A stretch of 64,000 bases of DNA from Isoetes taiwanensis (Eukaryota > Streptophyta > Lycopodiopsida > Isoetales > Isoetaceae). Shown in pieces: positions 33,173-45,000 of this stretch (position 1 is its first letter; every line of letters starts with the position of its first letter). The notes beneath the pieces were generated by a model. It saw only the letters and a program-made list of their open reading frames with translations. It ran no database searches and was not told the origin of the DNA. Both the position numbers and the translations under genes were made by a program. The stretch lies in the NCBI GenBank assembly GCA_021234155.1, contig JAJEKV010000013.1, positions 3,733,871 through 3,797,870 on the forward strand, given 5' to 3'.

Positions 33173-33904
33173 AGGACAAATGAAATACAACATGGTTTTC
33201 GATGGTGGAGATGACCCGCGTTGACCTGGCATGTGCCCATACTTCTGAAAGGAGTCTCCCAAATAGATCCTATTGGAAGTGGCCCTAGATACCAAAATAC
33301 AAGATCTTTACCTCCAGGATCTCCGAATCTGAGGTAAACGTATCCTGAGGCGTGAACTTGACCCTTGGTCTTGGGACATGCTTTACCATAAAATATGATA
33401 TCTTGGGAGGCATACAACCCAAGTCTGAATACAGACTCCAATTGTTGCTTTGCTTTCTGGAAGACCTGATTCTTACCCAAAGACAATTAGGACGAGAGAA
33501 ACTTTGGCAACCCAATAATCATATCATTTTAAGACATTCATCAACTTCTCCTCCTACATGTTCAAACCTTTTTACCAAAAATTTCTAGGCTATAATGTAC
33601 ATTTTAGCACCTTTAGCACCTGCGAAACAGAATAGAGTCCCTCCATTTGACTAAGAAGCTGAAAGTAAATAGAGTTGCACCCCTCCATTTAACTAAGAAG
33701 CTGAATGTAAATTTGTTTGTTCAACGCCTGCAAATAAACCGCATTGCTAACATACAAAATGCCATGAGAATTCGAATCAAGTAGGGGAGGTAGCCGTGGA
33801 CGGTTTTCGTCCAATTGCGGACGTGGATATCCCAAAAACGGACGTGGAAAGTGCAATGAAGATGTGACGTTCAGAGTTTATAGCCACTTTAACTTTGATC
33901 CTAA

Positions 33905-34075
33905 CCATATTTAGAATGTGGATGAAACGAGCATTAGTAGCTTAGGAGTTATAGCTAAGAAAGGAAGTAGGATTGTCCAAACCGAGATGGTAATGACTAG
34001 TGAACTATTCATATTTTGGTTGAAAGAACATTTTAATACTAACGTATCATGAGCAGCACTTGAATAATGCATGCA
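33905..34075 (+). pseudogene. DDE_1 transposase fragment, shortened copy
   Basis: This is the counterpart of 4590-4915. It keeps the VDET start region and the TSELFIFWLKEHF end. About 150 bp between them is gone, joined at an ATGA found at both ends of the missing stretch in block 1. Confidence 0.65.
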
Positions 34076-35890
34076 TGCCAAGGTGAGTATTCATTTTCTA
34101 ATTACTGATTACAATTTAACAGCTATTCTATCTATTCAAAAAAAAATTGTCTCATCCTTTTCTCTTAATGCAGAATTCAAGGACTAGAAATATTGATGAA
34201 TGTGGCCACTGTTGATCAAGCTGCTCCAAGCACTGCGCGAGAGCATGCTTTTCCATCCACAACAGGTTCGTCCAAGCATGTTCGCTTTACTTACACTTAG
34301 GTCTATGTTCTAGAAGATAAAAGGGAATATCTGGTCCATTGGCTGCCATCCATATTTTCCTTTAGCACAAATTTTCCATCCATATTTTCCTTTTATAGCA
34401 CAATTTTTCTCTGTCTTTAATTACATACTTCAACACACATTTCATCCTTCATGTTGTAGATACAAGCTCCATGTGACTAACCATGGTTGTCGACTCCACT
34501 AATGGCTTTCTCAACTACAAAGACTTGAGCTATGTGCTTGTGCTTATATAATTTCTTAGCGCTTATGATTGTCACCCGCTCTCCACCGCCACAATGAAAT
34601 CCTCCCTAATGTCTCTCGAATGATATGCTCCCCGCCGGACTCAACCCAAGTCTAATTTCCCATTTGCTTACAAGGTCAAGTAGCATACAAGAATTTCCCA
34701 AGGCTTCTCAAGCATCTCTAAAAGCTTATACGGGCTCTGATCTCCTGGAATGTGCATCTAAAAGCACTTTAAGATTTGAACCTTATCTTTTCCAATATCT
34801 GACTCTGCGCATGTTTCAAATCAAGCAAGCTCGAATATAATCACTTGAGGTTTACTATCATCAAACACTAGATTAGAAGCACTAGATCAGAATAAAGCTT
34901 TTGTTGGTTCAACTGTGTAATCCGTAAAACAGTGAGAAAACTAAGGCAAGAACTTTCTCTTAAAAATAAAATAGTACTAGATTGATATGATCTATACACT
35001 TCAATCTGCACTCCACTTTCCCGGATTAGATATCTGCATCCCTGCAGCAAACCTTATGATTACCTCAAAACCTTTTATCATTACCTCAAACCTTTTCAAA
35101 TTCTCACTAGATCCAAAGATAACAAAAGGGACTAGATCTAGTCTGAAAATTAAAGCCATCTAGAGCTGATAATTAGACCCAAGAGCAGTGCCAAGTAGCG
35201 AAAAGAAACTCGATCAAGAATAATGCAATCCTCAAAAATCATCCAAGTGCTTGGCTGTTCTTATAGCCAACGTAAATATGCTCCAGCATGGAAAAGGTTT
35301 TGCCAATATTACTAAACAACAAGAGAGATACAGACAAGCAAAATCCTCTCCATCTTTTACTTTCTCTCACTAAAAATCACCATGATCATAGATGGCGATG
35401 CCATGATAGAGGTCAGAACTTCTATATCAGGACAAGACATGGCATAGAAAGTTGAACTTGATATCTTGTGGAAAGAACTTACATAGTCAAAATATATGCA
35501 CTGTCCTGTTCCTTCCTGAAGAACCTGAAAACTATGTTCACTGCAAATAACCTTAGCCATTTAAATGCTTCTATACCAGGACCACGATTGCAGGGAAGAT
35601 TGATACAAACATGTTCAAGTTAAGAAAAGAATACAAAGTCAAAATCCTGTTCCTTCAAGGAGGATTAATATGCAGACCGGAGACAGAGGCCAGAAATTTT
35701 CCTTGCTCCCGTGAAGAAGCCCAGGAAGGCGCTCGGATAAACCTCCCTAAGTGTGCCATTGCCATAGGCGCAGAAATGGTAAGCGTTTGCAACATACCTT
35801 ATATATACGATATAAGCTTGTTCTTCTGTTCCTCTTTTTCCTACCAAAGCCTGTGGGATATTCAATCCTGCAAGATGCAGAATGCTGGAT
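34076..35890. other. Gene-free stretch upstream of GRP-D
   Basis: Collinear with 4916-6700. A 71-codon plus-strand frame at 34,625-34,840 (LTRSSSIQEFPKASQASLKA) is open here but its block 1 start is altered. No family is recognised. Confidence 0.45.
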
Positions 35891-35898
35891 AAGTGATC

Positions 35899-35906
35899 TG
35901 CATGCA
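35899..35906 (+). promoter_or_regulatory. RY motif (TGCATGCA) upstream of GRP-D
   Basis: The RY motif is intact. The neighbouring G-box is changed to CACATGGC (35,934-35,941), so GRP-D keeps only one of the two motifs. Confidence 0.4.
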
Positions 35907-35999
35907 ATAAGATGCAAGATGCCATGCACAAGACACATGGCAGACCAATACTAGTACAAAAAAGAGGGCCTCCATTATGCATTTCATCAGCCAGCAACC

Positions 36000-36428
36000 A
36001 TGAAGACCTCTGCTCTAGCTTTGATTTTGATAATAGCATTGACGGTAGTAGTAGAAACGACTGCTCAGTTTGCTCCAATGCAGCCTCATGCTTTTGAAGA
36101 AGATCGATATCGAGGTGGAGGTGGATATGGTCCATATAGAGGTGGTGGTAGATATGGTGGATATGGCAGAGGAGGCTATGGATATGGTGGACGTCGTGGT
36201 GGATATTACAGATATGAGACTGAGGATGCTGCAATGTTTGAGGCCGACCAATATGGTGGACATGGTCCAGGTGGCTATGGTGGATATGGTCGAGGAAGAG
36301 GTGGTTATGGTGGTCGAGGTGGCTATGGTGGAGGATATGGTGGTCGAGGTGGCTATGGTGGAGGATATGGTAATCAAGGTGGATATGGCGGTCGAGGTGG
36401 CTATGGTGGATGGGGAAGCGGTTGGTAG
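36000..36428 (+). CDS. Secreted glycine/tyrosine-rich protein GRP-D (142 aa)
   Basis: This is the longest intact copy. The signal peptide is 1-22 (IIALTVVVETTA, with Thr in place of Met15). Then come FAPMQPHAFEEDRY, GGYG/RGGYG repeats, and a shortened spacer version RGGYYRYETEDAAMFEADQY. The second repeat block carries an additional RGGYGGGYGG unit, and the C-terminus is GGWGSGW. It pairs with the broken GRP-A, which shares both the extra unit and the YYRYE spacer. The G-box present in the other copies is lost upstream, so its regulation may differ. Downstream lie the repeated 3' tail and an HRD3 fragment. Confidence 0.87.
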   Translation: MKTSALALILIIALTVVVETTAQFAPMQPHAFEEDRYRGGGGYGPYRGGGRYGGYGRGGYGYGGRRGGYYRYETEDAAMFEADQYGGHGPGGYGGYGRGRGGYGGRGGYGGGYGGRGGYGGGYGNQGGYGGRGGYGGWGSGW

Positions 36429-36730
36429 TGTTAGAAATATTCGTATATATTTGGATTGAAAATAATAATATTTTCAATATTTGCAATTCCATTGATGCCA
36501 GTATACCTTAGTATGGAGACTGTGTATCATTGAAGGTTTTGTGGAAGTGAATTAGAAATGTTTGTATATATTTGGGATTGGAAATAATAATATTGTCAAT
36601 ATTTGCAATTCCATTGATTCCAGTATACCTTAGTATGGAGACGGTGTATCGTGGAATATTTGCAATTCCATTGATTCCAGTACACCTTAGTATGGAGATT
36701 GTGTATTCTGGAAGGTTTTGTGGAAATGGA
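36429..36730. repeat. 3'-flank tandem repeats of GRP-D
   Basis: Three copies of the AATATTTGCAATTCCATTG unit are arranged as behind GRP-A. Confidence 0.65.
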
Positions 36731-37172
36731 TGTTCAAATTTGAAGGCTACCCTTAATTTTCTTGTGACAGGCAAAAATAATTTACACCTTTCGCGTGACA
36801 GGAAGTCTTTCAAATTTAATATTTCAAATGTAAGACAAAAATCCCAAATGACATTATCTGAGTCCTTCTTGTCCTTTACATTTGAGACTTAAACACTAGT
36901 CTTGTCTCACAATGAATAGGTAGGGTCCATTTCTAAGGTTCTTAGCAGGCTTGCTTAACCCCCTCAACAACTTCTCAAATTCTAGCCTATCCACATTGCG
37001 CCTCACCTCAACAAGTTTCAATTCACACTGTTGGATCTCCAAATTTTCTACATCTACGTCCAGGAAAATTACAAAAAAAAGAAAGAGAAATTTAGTTGAG
37101 GTATCCTAGATGTCCGTCCTTCCCTTACCTTGTTGTTCTCACACATCGTGCTCCCTCTTACTTGTATTGCAG

Positions 37173-38370
37173 TTCTTCATGGCAGGATATTTTGAAGGCA
37201 CGGGAACTGAAGAGTTTGGAGAAAGTAGTTCCTATACACAGATGCAATAAAATGGATGTTTGGTGCTATTAGTGAGGGAGATACATATAAATTAGCAGAT
37301 GTAATCGGGATATCAAAGGAGCAGCAAATTTAGGGCATCCACATGCCCAATTCACGTTTGGCTTCATGGGAGCAGTTACATGATGGAGCAGAATGAATTG
37401 AAATTCATTTTCGACCATAGTTTTGCTGTAAATGGAGGTGATTTTCAGTCCGTAATGGCTCTAGCATACAGTTACTTTAGATAGAAAATACTTCACATCA
37501 TGTTTTTTCATATATAGGAACCAAATGTGGCATTGTGACACACCTAAATTCGACTATGGGCAGAGTTGTAGCACTATCTTGCTTAAGCATGAAAATGGAT
37601 TGACATAATTTAGTTAGTTTTGGGATTTTCTTAGAGTCAAAAGCTTTTAACTTCAAGTACATCGACTACTTTAGTTCTGTTTTTTCCATATTACTTGATG
37701 TTTGCCCTCTGATTAAGATGTACATTACGTCACCTGTGGCTGCAGACGAAGTGATTTGCTAGACAAACTTGGTTCATCCCTTTATGTTGATACTTATATT
37801 CAATAACGAGCACATCAAGAGTGGAGCATTTTAGCATTTAATATATCTTTTCGTGGCTTTAAGAATATATTCCTCGGTGGTTGCAAGTGAACTGCCTGAT
37901 AAACATGGTTCATTGCTATATTGAATGTCAAGCATGATCCTTCCATAACATGCAAATTCCGTGATCCTGAAGTCTATATTGACATTGACGCTGTTAACTC
38001 TATTTTTTCCTTTATCTTCTTGACTTGAGGAAGTCATACAACAATACATAGTGGATTATCTTGTATATTCTCCTTCCCTCTTGAAATCCATCGCCTTGAC
38101 TTGAGGATGTAACATAAAATAACTTAGTGGATTATCTTATCTATCTTGATTCCCTCTGAAATCCATTGATGTGATTTCCTGTATGCAGGGGGATGCGGAT
38201 GAAACTCTGAATGAATATATTTACTGAGTTGCGGAGATCCAAATGACTAAAAGGATTGCTCTCTTTCCCAGTGAGTTTCACTTCTCATAACTTGATAAAG
38301 CAACTGCTTTTCTATCTTCGTTGGTTTGGTCCTGTTTATGGTGGATTTTCATTTCCAAGTTTGAATGGTG
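37173..38370 (+). pseudogene. HRD3/SEL1L-like pseudogene (cassette D)
   Basis: Exon 1 begins after the TTGCAG acceptor at 37,172 (FFMAGYFEGTGTEEFGES) and continues in another frame with AISEGDTYKLADVIGISKE. The LLHG segment is shortened, and the exon ends at the shared TAG after TACTTTAGA. Exon 2 starts at about 38,189 with GDADETLNEYIY and TGA, then is cut off by the deletion that joins distant block sequence near 38,365. Confidence 0.65.
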
Positions 38371-38447
38371 GATTTTCATTGTCTACATTGCATATTTTCA
38401 AAAAATTATACGCGTGCTCCATCAATCAGCTTGAGGTAATTATTGAA

Positions 38448-39204
38448 AATTGCATGCACGGAATGTATTGCAGGCATCATGCAGGTGTCCAAGGTGGGGA
38501 GACTCATGATGCTGCGGACAGCATCAATTCAAGGTGGGGAGATTGTGACGTTCCAACATAGTATATGGTATGAATACGTATATTATACTATCACGTCACT
38601 CGTACATGTCACCTTGATGACATGTACTTGGAAACTGTAAAGGGGTTGCACCCTGGGGGCAACTTCCTATGTTGCACATGCCTATAAACATATGCATTTA
38701 ACCCCTTTGCCACATGGAAAAACCCCACATGCCCTTTTAGCCCTAACCATAAAAGGGTCATGTAAAAGGAACAAAAGGGGAAACACTAAACCTTTTCCAT
38801 TTTCGCATTTCAGCTTCTTTAAACCATTTCAGCCAAGCCAAGCTGCTATTTCACATTGTCAGACGCCGCCAAGCCGTCTTTGCATAACAGATCCTCAAGA
38901 TTCCATCAACTTTGCCTTGAACAGAAGCATGGACGCGTTCCGAGGAGCTGGAGCAAGCCAAGATTCAAGTAAATCGCAATTCTGTTGTGCAATGCTGACT
39001 TTCAGTCCGACAATGAGCTAGTTTAGTGTGTTAGATTAGCCTTATAGGCCTTATAGATTCTGAGATCACAAGCCCTAACAAAGGAACCTGACCATGTATG
39101 TTTAGGTAGATAGATTAGATGTTATTCTGTATTTCAGTTCTATGTTGATGATGTTCTATATTATGCGCACTCCTGTGTATTGGGAAGGGGGGTAGAGATC
39201 TTGG
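38448..39204 (+). mobile_element. Old LTR fragment, chromovirus family (block 2 copy)
   Basis: This is the counterpart of 15,675-16,420: about 90 bp of internal sequence with the purine tract AAGGTGGGGAGA, then the LTR start TGTGACGTTCCAACATAG at 38,544. It is truncated at the same place. It is a fossil that predates the block duplication. A 29-bp segment follows that the block 1 copy lacks. Confidence 0.75.
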
Positions 39205-39645
39205 AACATATAATGGTAATGGAATCCATAGATACCTGTTGATTATAGAGCCGATTTTCATGTTGAAGCTCGGATATCTCCTCTTATAAGCAAGCAGACA
39301 AATTGACCATGCACAGAAAGCATGACTTTGACAAATATCCATGTAGAATCTGGGCAGTGAACAAGTACAACCTACAACAATATCATCAAATACGTACTTG
39401 CAATGCTTCTATTTAAAGTAGACAATGTTTCACCATGTGCTTGCTGTCGCACTAAAGTCTGCAAATTGACACAACAACTTTACTAACCATTTTGGATAAA
39501 ACAGATTGCTACATTTTATGACACTTTACAATGGTCAATTTTAAATACTAAATTGTCAATTCAATGCTAATTATCTCAAAGCAGATTCTTTTGCACATGT
39601 AGATGACATATAGCTAAATCTCATTAGTGTAACTGATTATAAGAT

Positions 39646-39650
39646 TATAA
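39646..39650. repeat. Target-site duplication of chromovirus 1 (left)
   Basis: TATAA lies directly before TGTGACG. The second copy is at 52,982-52,986. Confidence 0.85.
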
Positions 39651-41234
39651 TGTGACGTCCCCTACTCCTTATACGATGCCCGCATCGTATTCGAAGGAGG
39701 AGCATTCCCCCTGGCAGCTGCCTGACAGGGGCCATCCACCTGACTCCACTCCCATGGGGGCAGAGCCAGCAAGGGAAGAGTGGATGTGTCATTCATCCGT
39801 CTTCCATCGGATCGACCTATCTGCGGAAGCGTAACAAACAAACGTGAGCACAACTAATAATATACAACACAATCACCCTAACAATAGCAACATCACAGAG
39901 TCAGCAATACCTTCATAACAATAATACAAAGGAAAGATCCTACCTGTGGCTGGGACTCAAGGGGATGATGACGGCTAGGCCTCCGAGTTCATTGCGCATG
40001 TAATTCATGGCAATGGATTTGGCCGGGCATAGAACATGGCTTAGGGTAGTCCACTCCATCCGCCCCCCCCGTGCACACTTTGCGCAGTAGTAGGAAAAGT
40101 GTTGGGACTTGGCCAGTAGCCCGGGTGAATAGCCGAGGGGCTACTACCGCCGGGTTGCATCTCCCCAACCCCCGATGAGGCAGAAGAGAGCTGCCTCTCC
40201 TCCAGAGGTATCCATGCTCATCGCAGGCCGCTAGAGGGCCACTGCCCTTATTCGACTTGAACTCACTGGAAGGTCATATCCACCACCCCACGAGTGTCGA
40301 GCTCATGCCTTGCCCACACGCAGTGACAAGCCATTAAGCCTAGCCAACAAAGACCCCCGATAGGCTTTACTACCGTGAGGGGTTCGGTCCGCTGATGAGA
40401 CAAGTTCCTCCTTATCAACCGGCCTTGCCCCTTCACCCACACCTGTGTGGGCTCCTCGTGGCACGGGGCCGCATTTATGTGGGAACTAAGGTGCTATGCT
40501 AGGAGCATCTTCTACACAGCCTTTAGGTCTCTACCCCCCTTCCCACAACAAGGAGATCACAGAGTGAAATACATGCAATATCACAGAACAGAGATAGAGA
40601 ATCATATCAATCTATCTACTTAACATCCAATGTTAGGTTCATTCGTTAGAGTCTCAGATCTAGGGATCTACAAGGCTTCCAGAGATGATCCAACATACTA
40701 AACCGGCATATTGCCTAAAGACGGTTTTGCACAAATGTAACAACTAGATACCGCCCTTGGCTTGCCCTCGATCCTCCGGCGCCCATGCTCCTCGATCTTG
40801 CCAAGACAACCGCTACTCAAGAACCTCACAGTAAATCTGACTTTCTGAGCCCGGCAATGCGATTTCGAAGCCTTACTTGGCCGAATTGGCCTGTGAAAGC
40901 CCTAATTTAAAGAGGAAAGGAGGCTCTAGAAAACCCTAATTGGCAAGTGAAAGGAGAGCTAGGGTCTAGGGTTTTAGCCCTTATATAGACCCTATCTAGG
41001 TTAGGGCATCCACATGGGCAAATGGCTTTAAGCCATTTGGAAATGGATGAACAAGGAACCTTTTGTTGTGTATGTTTAATTACATACCTAACATCCAAGG
41101 TTGCCCCCTAGGTGCAACCTTTAGCTCCTAGGTGCAACGTTGTCCCTCTCTCAAGTACATGTCACTTGTGACATGTAATGCAGGACGGGCAAGATAATAT
41201 AATATTGATATATGATATTATGCCGAACGCCACA
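39651..41234 (-). repeat. Chromovirus 1 3' LTR (left in window)
   Basis: The LTR is 1,584 bp, starting TGTGACGTCCCCTACTCC and ending GAACGCCACA as written on the plus strand. It matches 51,386-52,981 over its whole length. Confidence 0.85.
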
Positions 41235-41250
41235 TTCTCCCCACCTTGAC
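41235..41250 (-). other. Polypurine tract of chromovirus 1
   Basis: Read on the minus strand, AAGGTGGGGAGAA directly precedes the 3' LTR. A similar tract precedes the truncated LTRs at 15,759 and 38,544, confirming the family and orientation. Confidence 0.7.
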
Positions 41251-42040
41251 TTGATGATGTCCTCAAGATCACGCCGCGTCCCCACCTTGGGTACTCAGAT
41301 ATCCCGCAATTACAACACTTACATATCCATATTATATTAATCACCCGTAATATTTATAGTTCATCTTGAATTGTACTATGGTAAGAGGCTCTTCCGCCCT
41401 CTACTTCATAATCGACTATAAACAAAATTAACATCAATTATAGCTTTAAGGTTTTAACTAAAAAAAGCCTCCTCACAACACATTATGGCAAAACTATGCG
41501 TTGTGAGTTCTTGTAGCTACCCTCCCCGCCTTTTCGGTCCATCTAGTTGCCCGCGGGATGTACGCTATGTTAGTACATATTTAATTATTATTATAAGGGT
41601 TGGTTGTAAGGGAACCACCCATTAAATACAATTATATGGATGTAAGGCATATCTCTTCGCAAAGGAAGATTATGTTTCTCCCATCCCGGCCGAAGAGACA
41701 AAGCGCCCTATTATGCCTATATGCCGCCATGCCTACACCTCAGAGTTGCCTAGCGTGGGACTTGGGTCCTTCCCCGATATGGGGCGTGAAGGGCCCTCCC
41801 CGTAGGCATTGACTAGAGGTGCTTTTCCTATCAATGCATACCTGAATGACCTCTTTTTCTTCGAGGTCGTCTACTTCCGTGGGACAAAAGTAGACTTCTA
41901 ACCTACCTTCCACTCAAACAAGCGGAAACGCGGTCATGCCTACATTGACATTACACCACGCCCTAGAGAGCACCGTAGTGGTCTCATCATCGGTAGAATA
42001 ACGCGATGCAACCCATGCCTAGCATAGGCTGCATCGTGAG
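41251..42040. other. Untranslated 3' part of chromovirus 1
   Basis: The stretch lies between the chromodomain-like segment and the polypurine tract. No coding motif or repeat was recognised. Confidence 0.4.
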
Positions 42041-45000
42041 ATTAGCCTTAGCTACACATGCTTAAATCCAAACCCAAATCGACATGCCTGAGCCGATTTC
42101 TTGGTTGTTGATGTCGACTACTTCGGGTGACGAGCCAACCCTTGCATTGCTCCATAAACTCTGGGTAATCGTTTCTTAAGATCCACTCAAGTACCCACGA
42201 AGCGCCTTCCATCGGTAAGTGCTTCCACTTCACAAGGTATTGAGGAATTTTGACCTTCTTGTCTTCTTATAAGATCTATTAAGAAGGACTTCCTAACGAT
42301 TTCAATATGCTTTCGTCGGCCATTTCTAAAAACTCATTTGTCTCCAATACTTCCTCGGGTTTGGGGTGTGCTCTTTAGCAAACTTTACGGAAAAACCTTA
42401 TGTATCTTAAGATGTGCCGGGCAAGTCCAACTTGTAGGATTGGTTACCTACTCTCTATTCTATTCAAGGGTCCAGCCCATCTTGGAGCAAGCTTGCAATT
42501 GCCGATGCGAGCTTGGCCTGCTTTGACTTTGATCTTCAACCACACTTTGTCTCCCACTTCAAATTCTCTTACCGGCCCTATGCTTGTCTGGCGATGCTTT
42601 TCACTTTGCTTTCTTTGCAAGGAGATATCCTCTCACTTCCTCCACCAAGTCTTGCATTTCAAAAGCATCTCATTGGAGACTTCCACCTTGGGACTGTGGT
42701 TGTGCCAAGTATCTGGGGTAAGACACCGATACCCGTAATTAATCATAAAAGGACTCATCTCGCGATGACTCACCTGGTGTTGTTGTAGGCAAACTCTACT
42801 AGGTAGATGAGATCATCCCACTTGGATTGCTTGTTCCATACATAGCTTCTTAACATATCTTCGATGATCCTGTTTGTCCTCTCCGCCCCGACCATCCGTT
42901 TGGGGATGATATGCCGCGTGCTCATCGAAAGCTTTGTCCGGATAGTGGTGAATAGGTCCTGCCACCACTCATAAACTTGAGTCTCTATCCGAGATTATCT
43001 CCCTTGGCATGCCATGGAGCCTAAAAATCTCCTTTAACAAATAGGTTGGCTGTGTCTAATGCCGTGATCTGTTGTCCTCCGACGGCACAAAGTGTGCCAT
43101 CTTTGACAACTTATCTACTACCACCATCAAGGCATCTTTGCCCCTTGTCGTTCTTGGGAGTCCCTGTATAAAATCCATACTTATCACCTCCCACTTAGCA
43201 TTTGGCACGGCAATGGTTCCAAGGCACTGGGATCCTGAGCTGTTTCGCCTTTGTCTGGCGGGCATATCCGCACTCTCTAATATATCTTGCTATTTCCTTC
43301 TTCATACCGGGCCAATAATAATCGCTTCTAATCTTGAAATATGTCTTCATGAACCCTCGTGATGCCCTCGCTATGGGACTATTGTGTGTATCATTCAAAA
43401 TAAGCTTTTAACTTGCGTAAGATTTTGGTACACACAATTTGTTTTATAATATAGCAAGTTCCCTTCCTTCTTGTAGTGCCCGAACATCTCCCTTTTCCTT
43501 GTCGGTCCTGGCCTCTTTGAAAGGCTCGCCCAAACTTCCTTGAAGTCGAGGTCCGGCGGCAGAATGTTTCCTCAATCTTCTTGCCAAACTCACTTACAAG
43601 TGTTGATACATGCTATAATGAATTCTCGTTGCCAATGGCTTCCCCGGAAAGGGCATCCGCGAACCACATTGAGCTTCCCCGGCTTATAACTTATCTCAAA
43701 GTCATATTCTTCCAAGAATTCCATCCATCTCCTTTGCCTCAAATTAAGGAGCGGGCTGCGCCAGAATATGTATTGGAGGCTTTGATGATCGCGGTCTAAC
43801 TCGAATTTCCTTCCTAATAAATAATGCCTCCAAATTCTTAAAGCCCTTACTATAGCCGGGAGCTCCCCGATCATGCGCTGGGTAGCTAAGCCGCAAGGCC
43901 GTTTCAACTTCTTGGAATCATAGGCCACTACTCTTTCCTCCTCGCATGAGGATCGGCTGCATTGCTATCCCCGCTAGCATCCGCTGCTACAAGCTTATCT
44001 TTTGGTCGGATCCGCAAGACCAATACCGGGCGCCATTGCCAAAGCTTCCTTCGTCTCAAATGCTTTCGGGCCTTTTGCCAATGGGCTGCCCAATCTTTTA
44101 TCTTCCCACCTTTTGTGAGATCCGTTACGGCACCGCTACCTTGGCAAAAATTCTTCACAAATCTTCTATAATAGCCTCGCTAGCCCTAGGAAGCTCCTCG
44201 ACTTCATGCGATTCTTTGGTGCCGCCACCGATCACGCTTCTATCTTCAAGCAGGGTCTGTGGAAATGCCTTTCACTGCGGATCACGCGGCCCCAAGTACT
44301 CCACTTTTCCGCGGCGAAGTGGCACTTCCGATAACTTCGCAAAGAGTTGATGCCTTCTTAACTTTTCAAGCACCTTCCTCAAGTGTTGGGCGGTTCTCCA
44401 CAGACTTATCAGAAACCAAGATATCGCCAAGAAGACTATGATGAAGGAATCTAGAAATTCGGAAGACGCCGCTCATTAACCTCATGAATGTTGCTGGTGC
44501 ATTAGACAATCCAAAGGGCATAACTGCGGAACTCATAGTGCCCATATCTTGTCCTCAACGCCGCCTTATGAATGTGTCTTCCTCCTTGATCCTAATCTGG
44601 TGATATCCCGATCCGAGATCTATTTTGGAGAAGATCTTTGCTCCCCTAAGAATCGATCCATTAAGTCATCCGACCTAGGCAAGGCATACTTATTTTTGAT
44701 GGTGTGCTTATTTAACCGGGCGGTAATCAATGCACATCCTAAGGCTCCCATCCTTCTTCTTCACAAAGAGAATAGGGCTCGAAACGGGAGACACTAGGTC
44801 TTATGAACCCTAGGTCTAGCAATTCTTGCAAATCGCTTTTAACTCAACTCCTCGGGTTGACATCCTATAAGGTGCCTTGCTTGTAGGCTTCGGCCCCGTG
44901 TTCAAGTGCTATTTCACACTCGACTCCTCTATAGGGCTGAAGCTGCTTAATCTCATCAGTGGAACAAGTCGCGGAAATTCCTCGATCAACTTTGCTATTG

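Noticed and set aside
35665-36492. Long His/Ile/Leu-rich open frames on the minus strand over the GRP genes (up to 275 codons; also near 8,061-8,846 and 17,337-17,780)
   Set aside because: They are the mirror of GGY/RGG codons on the plus strand. Their conservation follows from the GRP gene, and they lack start context or a family.
38692-39021. 109-codon frame in the truncated LTR
   Set aside because: It lies wholly inside LTR sequence, its counterpart in block 1 is not open, and it has no motif.
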